Program-made: the position numbers and the translations under genes
Source of the DNA: Antedon mediterranea
Taxonomy: Eukaryota > Echinodermata > Crinoidea > Comatulida > Antedonidae
NCBI RefSeq assembly: GCF_964355755.1
Contig: NC_092675.1
Coordinates: 6,978,312-7,042,311 of the forward strand
Reading direction: 5' to 3'
DNA length: 64,000 nucleotides
In this document: positions 57,720 to 64,000 of the stretch, piece after piece
Numbering within the stretch: position 1 is the first letter of the stretch
Layout: every line of letters starts with the position of its first letter
The notes under the pieces: model-generated
Databases searched by the model: none
Told to the model about the DNA's origin: nothing
Seen by the model: only the letters and a program-made list of their open reading frames with translations

Positions 57720-59852
57720 ATGGCGGGGGAAAAAACAATTAAACTGTTAGACAAGCGAGATCTTGAGTGTGCAATCTGTCTAGAAAGATTCACAGAGCCA
57801 AAGACACTCGAGTGTCTACATAGTTACTGTCTTAGTTGCTTGCAGAGTTTGATTAAAACAAGCGGCAAAATAAAGTGTCCAAAATGCTGTACAGTGCATG
57901 ACAACATAAATCAACATGATTTGAAAAATGTTAATACAAATAAAATGTTAATCAATCAAGTTAAATATGTTGAAAAGATTGAATCTGGAAAACCACAAAA
58001 ATGTCAAAGTTGTGATGCTCAACCTGGGTACTGCTGCTCTGTATGTAAAATTTATCAATGTGGACAATGCGTCCAACAGCATAAGTTGATCAGTTCGTTG
58101 AGTGGACATTCATTGTACAAACTGGAAGACAATGATTTGCCAATAAATAAATGTAAAATTCATGGAGCCTCCTGCATGCTTGAATTTTTTTGTCAAACTT
58201 GTTCTAAATGTGGATGTAAGAAGTGTGAACATGTTGTTCGTTGTTATAAAAATAAGCACAAAGTGATTCCATTCACGACTGCTGCAGAAAAGTTTAATCA
58301 AAATGCAATAGAAGTTAAAAAAACTATTGAGGGAATAAAGAAAGTATTAAAAAGAACCCTTAGTACAATATCTGAAGACAAGGCAGAAATGGAATCGGAA
58401 TTCAAATTGTGTAGAACAGCAATTGAATTAGAAGAAGAAAAAATTATTAAAAAGGTGCAAGAAGAAACTAGAGCTTTGATCACAGACCTCGAAAAGACGT
58501 ACAAAGAAAATAAAGATGTAGTTGATAGTCGAGTTCAAAATATTGACTCAACATTGATAACAGTTAACGAGGTGTCGCTATTACTTATCGCAATGATGAA
58601 CAAACCAGAAGAAAGACAAACTCTTAAATCTCATAAGGCCCATATTAATTCTGTTAATAAAGAAGTTTTGGAACAAAATGTTGATAAATCGATATTCCAA
58701 AGCATGATTACACCTAGTTTTATTCCATCTAAAAACTTGGAAAATGTAATAAATCTGGAAGGTATTGGTAAAATGTATGAGTGTATGCCTGAAGTTGTTG
58801 AAGATGACACATGTATTACAGTTACAACGGGACAGTTGTTTGCAGTGAAAGTTTCAAATGTAGCTGAAAGTAAGACATCTCTATTGTCTGCCACCTTAAT
58901 AGACATATCAGGTAAAGAATCGACCGCGTACGTGGAACAGGGAAGTGGCAAGTACAATATTCTTGGAAGATGCCATAACGAAGGAGAATGGAAGATGATG
59001 ATCACTTCTAGAGCACAACAAATACATGGTTCACCAGTGAATATCAAGGTGGAAGCACCAGGACTTGTGCATACCATTGGAAATATAAAAACACACAAGA
59101 ATAAACATGTAACAGATGTGCTACTAGACAAAAATGGATGTATAATTGTATCAAGTGGCAGTCGAGATTTATTAAAGTTTAACCAAGCATACTCTTTTAT
59201 TGGCAGGATCACAGTACATCATGCAGATGTTGCATTTATGCATCAAATGGACGATGGCCATATTGTATGCAGTGATTTCTTAAACAGAGCTGTTGTCATG
59301 TGTGATGATCAATTTCAAAACATTCGTACATTTGGCAAAGGTATACTGAAAAACCTAAGTGGATTGACAGTGAATATGAAAACAAGGAGTATGTACGTTG
59401 CTGATTGGAAATGCCATTCTGTGTTTAAATTCAACATTGATAATGGCCAACTTATTGGTACAATTGGTTCAGAAGGTGACAAAAAGGGCCAAATGAATAG
59501 CCCTGAAGGAGTTACTCTAACAAATGAAGGAAATTTGATTGTTGCAGACTGTCGAAATAACAGAATACAAATGTTTGATGCAAATGATAAGTTTATGAGA
59601 ATTTTGGTAGACAGTGGTAAGAAAGATGGTCATGTTCATTATCCGCATTATGTAACAATAGATTCTGAAGAAAACATGTTGGTATCAAGTAATAATAAAC
59701 TACAGGTATTTGATAAATACGGAGCATTTATCAAACGAATAGATAATGGTGAGTTAACTAGTCCCCTTGGAATTGAAATAATCTCTTACAAGCCTAGAAG
59801 GGTAGCAGTGTCTAATCTGGGAACAAACAATGTAAACATATATAATTATTAA
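57720..59852 (+). CDS. TRIM-NHL protein (TRIM2/TRIM3/TRIM71-like E3 ubiquitin ligase)
   Basis: 710 residues from the ATG that follows a splice acceptor. Domains in order: C3HC4 RING (C17, C20, C32, H34, C37, C40, C53, C56); B-box 1 (about 94-135) and B-box 2 (about 146-190); coiled coil (about 195-310, Glu/Lys-rich); filamin-type Ig domain (about 365-450, ending PVNIKVE); then an NHL beta-propeller (about 455-710; YVADWKCHSVFKF, GNLIVADCRNNRIQMFD). The RING implies ubiquitin ligase activity; the NHL propeller usually binds RNA or protein partners. The start context is ATGGCGGGGG. A single large coding exon fits either an expanded invertebrate TRIM-NHL lineage or a retrocopy that gained an upstream exon. 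The protein is intact, with no stops or frameshifts. The specific ortholog could not be determined. Confidence 0.9.
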   Translation: MAGEKTIKLLDKRDLECAICLERFTEPKTLECLHSYCLSCLQSLIKTSGKIKCPKCCTVHDNINQHDLKNVNTNKMLINQVKYVEKIESGKPQKCQSCDAQPGYCCSVCKIYQCGQCVQQHKLISSLSGHSLYKLEDNDLPINKCKIHGASCMLEFFCQTCSKCGCKKCEHVVRCYKNKHKVIPFTTAAEKFNQNAIEVKKTIEGIKKVLKRTLSTISEDKAEMESEFKLCRTAIELEEEKIIKKVQEETRALITDLEKTYKENKDVVDSRVQNIDSTLITVNEVSLLLIAMMNKPEERQTLKSHKAHINSVNKEVLEQNVDKSIFQSMITPSFIPSKNLENVINLEGIGKMYECMPEVVEDDTCITVTTGQLFAVKVSNVAESKTSLLSATLIDISGKESTAYVEQGSGKYNILGRCHNEGEWKMMITSRAQQIHGSPVNIKVEAPGLVHTIGNIKTHKNKHVTDVLLDKNGCIIVSSGSRDLLKFNQAYSFIGRITVHHADVAFMHQMDDGHIVCSDFLNRAVVMCDDQFQNIRTFGKGILKNLSGLTVNMKTRSMYVADWKCHSVFKFNIDNGQLIGTIGSEGDKKGQMNSPEGVTLTNEGNLIVADCRNNRIQMFDANDKFMRILVDSGKKDGHVHYPHYVTIDSEENMLVSSNNKLQVFDKYGAFIKRIDNGELTSPLGIEIISYKPRRVAVSNLGTNNVNIYNY

Positions 59853-59888
59853 TTAAGACTCAAAGCCATATATATATATATATATATA

Positions 59889-59962
59889 TGGTTGCAGTCG
59901 CGTGCTCAAGTTAGTGTTTACCGACCAACCGACCGACCGACATAGTGAGCTGTAGAGTCGCG
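59889..59962 (+). repeat. GCAGTCGCGTGCTCAAGTTAG repeat, copy 2
   Basis: Same repeat as 56470-56535, with one or two extra CCGA units. It is preceded by a (TA)n run starting at about 59867. Confidence 0.8.
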
Positions 59963-60877
59963 ACTAAAAACGAATGAGTTAATTCTGAAAAAGCTGCACA
60001 TGACATACAATTTCTAATATTCAAACTAGCTCGTAGAATTCTGTTGTACATAAATATCATAGATAGAAAATCGTAGATTAACTGGAAATACAAAATAGTT
60101 GATGCAATTATATTGATTATAATTGTGGCGCCTTACGAGTTGGAAATGTAATTACAATCGTGTCTACTGATTTGAGTGCAAAGGTTCGATAAAAAACGAA
60201 TAAATACATCCAGAATTTATTTATCAGTATAAAATACGGTACCGTATTATAAGGCATACAGAGTAGAACTTAGTGTAGCAAGGTTATAGGGGCAAAATTC
60301 AAATTGAGTTTTTCTTTTTTAAATAAAATCAACCGATAAAGGTCGGTTGCTATACTATAAAAACCTCGTATCTCTAAAAATACAATATTAGTGTTTGTAT
60401 TGTGTGATTGTAAGTGCGTAATGAAATGGAAAAAATATTTAAATAAATTAAATATTTATTTTGAATTATTTCATATTTAAAAAAAGACATACAAGGTTTT
60501 GCCATAGTTTTGTAATAATTTGTCGGTATTTTGGGATCATAAATGTAAAATAATAATTGAATTGGAAAGCAACTTAAAATGTTCTTTAAAAGCTTGTTCA
60601 GAATAGTTGAGTCTTCTTTAATTTCTTTTAATTTTCTTAATGTGAAAACAAAATTGTCATTAATATTATTTCTATTCGTAGGATATTAATATAAGTGTAA
60701 TTTCAATAATTAATATAGTTACAATGTTTTAATTAAGATGGTGTATTAGGTACCACACACGAAGTGAAGAAAGCATAGTTACCAGTGGCGAGGCAATAAA
60801 ACGGATGTGTTTTCAGACAATTTTTTACTTTATTTAGGAAATTTGGAACGAATTTAGTACCTTATTTGGATTTCACC

Positions 60878-61065
60878 CGATTCTCAGTGCTGTATCTCCA
60901 CATACTATCTATTTCCGAAGTATCATAGGAATATTTGGTAATACAGCATCTTATTTATATCACATGTGGTGCCTGTATCATGTAAGCTGTATATACTAGA
61001 TACATGTGAAACCAAATATTCCTATGATACTGTACTTCGGAAATAGATACTGTACGGAGAATCGG
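60878..61065. mobile_element. Inverted-repeat element with CGATTCTC / GAGAATCG ends
   Basis: CGATTCTCAGTGCTGTATCT...TTCCGAAGTATCATAGGAATATTTGG is mirrored by CCAAATATTCCTATGATACT...TTCGGAAATAGATACTGTACGGAGAATCG, with a 60-bp loop. It is probably a hairpin-type MITE. Confidence 0.65.
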
Positions 61066-62025
61066 CTGTGGACTTGGGTAGCATGCATAGAAGGATCGTC
61101 GTATATTGCAATGCAAAACATAGGACATCATCGTGGGTATGCTTGTCATTTGAACAGGGTTGCTACATTTAAGAAGCCTATTGAATGTCCTTATGGTTAT
61201 CCTTGACCATTTGACTAAGTCTATATATATATACAAAAAAACACAAATTGCAACTTGTCCACTATCCTCACTGTTTATACAATACTATTCTTTTATATAA
61301 TTAGTTTATTAATATATCCGGATAAACTTCAACTTTTTTTAGTATTACTATTAGTTAATTCCCTTAACTCCAAATTTATTTAGTTTAACAAAAACGAAGT
61401 TATCTTGAACTGAATGTGCGTAAAACTTGGTAAACATTCCAACAATTATATTTGTCAAACTTACATACATGTTGCACTTTTCAAAGTTTATTGTCCCATA
61501 GTAAATGACACTTGCCTCTCAGGGTTTATACTCAAATAATGTCAAATGCCCCGGTAATACAGTAATGCCCAAGCTGCCTTGCGAAATATAGGCAAACTGA
61601 TTTGATACAAAAATGACAATGTATGGATATCAAACACTCGTTGCGTAAATACACTCGGATTGTTGCGAAAATTATGTACACCAACGGACTATTGTACTTT
61701 AAAAAAATAAAGTTATGGGCATAGCAGAATTAAAAAATAATTTAATACATTTTATTCCATTTACTGCTAATAATGCTGTTGGTTGAACAATAAATATTCA
61801 TGCTTTTCCCCAGAATAATCCTTAGATGTTATTGTCTTTATATAATCAAATAAAATATCTATATATTCCACTATAATATTGTGGGAATTCTGCACCGGAA
61901 TTTTCCCTATCCTGATATCTTCACACCACTGGAAGTTTCCATTTTCTGATAATCATCCAATTGAATTCTCCACAAAGATTCCCTATATTCCGACAGTTCC
62001 TCACACCACCGGAATTTTCTATTCG

Positions 62026-63047
62026 TTATACGTTAAAACTTTCACCACAGCCACATGTGCCTTTTATATTAGGATTGTTAAAAACAAATCCACTTGATAA
62101 AGTCTCTTCTACATAATCCATCTCTGTACCTAATATACTAAGTTGTGCTTTGGAATCGATAAATAATTTTGCACCTGAAGATAAAGTAAAAGAGATAATT
62201 AACATACAAAAAAAATCATAAATAACATATACAATAAAAAAATGTTTACAAAATTCAATATTCAAATAAAAAATAACTCATGTGCAACTATACTCAAATG
62301 AGGTTTATGCACAAAAAAGGAAGATGATGATCTGCATATAAAAGGATTTGTTTTCTCCTTCTTTGCAAGTTACATACATTTAAATTCATAATATATATGC
62401 TTTATAATCTTTCTCAAATAAGTTCAAAGTTTATAACTCCTGTTTCCTTATACCTTCTTGTTCAACCACCTCATCAAACTTCTTCTTTTCGTTGGTGTAC
62501 TCTAAAGTGTATGAAAGGCCATTGCAGCCTCGTGTTTTCAACCCGATTCTCAGTGCCTGCATCTCCGGCTGTTTTTCAAGTAAAGTTTTTACTTTATTAA
62601 TAGCTGCCTGAGTCTGTTGAAAAAAAAAAATGATTTAAATATCATGACGTCATTTTATTGATCAATAAATGTAGGATAATGTTTCGATTAAAAAAAGAGG
62701 AAAACAGTTCAAATCATTCAAAATAAATAATTCGGAAAGTTAATACTCAATGGTGGACGACGTAATGTGTTATTATATCAATGAATGAGTATGATATGCT
62801 TCAGTACTGTATATGTAGCCGAGGACATCACCGACAATATGGACAAGAAGCAGGGACGAACTGACCCGAAGTTCAAACTGGAAGCAACTAGAACCACCTG
62901 AACACCTTCACAACAAACGAACAATATTTTTTCTCGGCCTTCTTCTGGTGACTTAAAATACATACTTACTAAAACTATTGCAGCTTTTCTAGAAGCAGAC
63001 CTAGGCTTACTAACAGCACGAACAGTTGCTGACATTCTACTTGTCAT
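62026..63047 (-). CDS. ISCA1: Iron-sulfur cluster assembly protein 1
   Basis: A-type mitochondrial Fe-S carrier that, with ISCA2 and IBA57, matures 4Fe-4S proteins. Exons in transcript order: 63047-62970, 62613-62454, 62174-62026; 387 bp, 128 aa. The three conserved cysteines are present: C56 in RGCNGLSYTLEY, and C120/C122 in KGTCGCGESFNV at the C-terminus. The N-terminus (SATVRAVSKPRSASRKAA) is basic, fitting a mitochondrial presequence, and matches vertebrate ISCA1. The start is the first ATG after an in-frame stop; the second Met, four codons on, is also possible. The gene is head to head with PET100. Confidence 0.95.
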
Positions 63048-63438
63048 TTTGACGAGATAATCTACCACTTAAACCAAAACAAGAGACAATTTTGTTCATG
63101 TTACATAACTTTTTCGGAGAATCGTCAAGCTTTTTTTGTTGACCTTTGACCCGGGCCGACACAACTATTGAACTATTCACAACATTTGATTTTAAGGTGG
63201 TTTATATGATATTAAACCATTATTTAATTATAATATAATTATCAAATAAAATATTCTAATCAACATATAATACAATCAAATTAATAATGTCAGTTTGATA
63301 AACAATTTAATTAATTTTTTTTAAACTAAATATAAAGAATTTAAAATCTTTTTATAAATGAAATGCAGACGACAGAGAAATTCCAAAAAGTGAAAAGTGT
63401 TTTTTTTTTAGATTGATGGAATTTCATTTTATCTGAAA
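63048..63438. promoter_or_regulatory. Head-to-head promoter interval, ISCA1 / PET100, with a DR1-like site
   Basis: 391 bp between start codons. TGACCTTTGACCC at 63140-63152 (minus strand GGGTCAAAGGTCA) is a near-perfect direct repeat of AGGTCA spaced by one base, the DR1 type bound by HNF4, RXR-PPAR or COUP-TF family receptors. It lies 93 bp upstream of the ISCA1 ATG. The rest is AT-rich. Confidence 0.5.
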
Positions 63439-63785
63439 ATGGGTAACTGGAGACTTGAATCAATAAAGGTAGACAATTTCTAATAATTATAAATAATAAT
63501 TAATTATACTGTTTGGCCTAAGCTAGAGGTATCTAGAGTAGACCTAGCCTAGGTCTAACTAGGCTAGGCTAGGCCTACTTACAACCAAGTCGAGGCTGAT
63601 TAACCGGCGCCGACTTTGCTCTGACCAGGGAGTTGTTAACAACTCCCTGCTCTGACTACCTAGAGCCTAAACTGACATTTCAAAATGTATTTTTTCAGAT
63701 GGTTATATACATCTTCTTTCCTGTAGCAACATTCTACTATTTCAATCAAACAGAATATTTTGAAGAAAAAGTTAGCAAGAAAATA
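63439..63785 (+). CDS. PET100: PET100 homolog, first two exons (partial)
   Basis: Small inner-membrane chaperone for cytochrome c oxidase (complex IV) assembly. Exons 63439-63468 (10 codons, MGNWRLESIK) and 63699-63785 (29 codons, MVIYIFFPVATFYYFNQTEY then FEEKVSKKI), with donors GTAGAC and GTAAGT, both phase 0. The pattern matches human PET100 (about 73 aa): a short N-terminus, one transmembrane segment with a FPV turn, then N-Q-x-E-x-F-E. The C-terminal half must lie beyond the right edge; no acceptor with a fitting frame was seen before 64000. Confidence 0.88.
63626..63649. mobile_element. 24-bp palindromic micro-insertion
   Basis: CAGGGAG-TTGTTAACAA-CTCCCTG is a perfect palindrome bounded by CTCTGAC on both sides (63619-63625 and 63650-63656). 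It lies in PET100 intron 1. The arms are identical to those of the 47923 palindrome. Confidence 0.6.
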
Positions 63786-64000
63786 GTAAGTCATGATGCC
63801 GTATGGTGTATTTGATTTTAATTATAATAATTATTAAATAAAAAATGTGCAAACACGTTAACACCGTTTTCGCATGCATAGAATATGGTTTTGATTTTTA
63901 AATTGTATTTTCCTTATGTTAGCCTAAATGCAGTCGGAGTCCTATATAGTAATCTCAGTTATATTTTTAATTGTATAATTTTAAAAAGTGTTTTTTTTTC

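Larger units (their letters stand above)
59853..62025. other. Intergenic region TRIM-NHL / ISCA1
   Basis: Contains a (TA)n tract with the second GCAGTCGCG repeat copy (59867-59962), a palindrome AATACGGTACCGTATT near 60235, an inverted-repeat element (about 60878-61065), a SINE 3' tail (about 61130-61225) and repeated CACACCACCGGAATTTTC-like phrases near 61920-62025. No gene was recognised. The TRIM and ISCA1 3' UTRs presumably lie at the two ends. Confidence 0.55.

Noticed and set aside
58631-59212. 193-codon minus-strand ORF
   Set aside because: Antisense shadow of the TRIM-NHL coding exon; no domain.
60955-61236. Divergent ORFs of 93 and 66 codons
   Set aside because: Both overlap the hairpin element and a SINE tail; no conserved protein features.
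62397-62600. 67-codon plus-strand ORF
   Set aside because: Antisense of ISCA1 exon 2.
63786-64000. Third exon of PET100
   Set aside because: No acceptor followed by a frame resembling the PET100 C-terminus was seen; it is probably beyond the window.

Overview
This is an AT-rich, intron-rich animal nuclear window. Six conserved protein-coding genes can be read exon by exon, and their introns are packed with non-autonomous transposons. The Notch/fibropellin-style EGF arrays, a TRIM-NHL gene, tRNA-derived SINEs and many MITE-like elements suggest a marine invertebrate deuterostome, most likely an echinoderm. That assignment is inference; nothing in the window fixes the species.

Layout. (1) 1-14465, minus: 5' part of a secreted LDLa plus multi-EGF protein. 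Its signal-peptide exon is at 14360-14465, the LDLa exon at 8855-8995, and the EGF exons get denser until one exon of at least 3146 bp carries about 27 EGF repeats; the gene runs off the left edge. (2) 14777-26736, plus: RANBP3, 16 coding exons, 576 aa. (3) 30109-51604, minus: GTF3C3 (TFIIIC102-type TPR subunit of TFIIIC), 19 coding exons, 857 aa. (4) 52087-55384, plus: R3HDM4-like gene, 7 exons, 254 aa. (5) 57403 or 57720-59852, plus: TRIM-NHL E3 ligase with nearly all coding sequence in one exon. (6) 62026-63047, minus: ISCA1, 3 exons, 128 aa. (7) 63439 to beyond the right edge, plus: PET100, first two exons. All exon joins keep the reading frame.

Three adjacent gene pairs are head to head with 310-480 bp between start codons: EGF gene/RANBP3, GTF3C3/R3HDM4 and ISCA1/PET100. 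The last pair couples two mitochondrial biogenesis genes (Fe-S cluster assembly and cytochrome c oxidase assembly).

The mobile fraction is the richest part. It includes a Helitron-like element (37153-39687), a 5'-truncated CR1/L2-type LINE (about 36290-37120), a decayed Penelope-like GIY-YIG fragment (48857-49400), two or more tRNA-derived SINE families, and at least ten MITE families. One locus (45436-48143) is a nest of insertions whose innermost 1980-bp element carries a 145-codon ORF and a clustered 13-bp motif. Two tiny 22-24 bp palindromes, each bounded by a 7-bp direct repeat, look like minimal mobile insertions.
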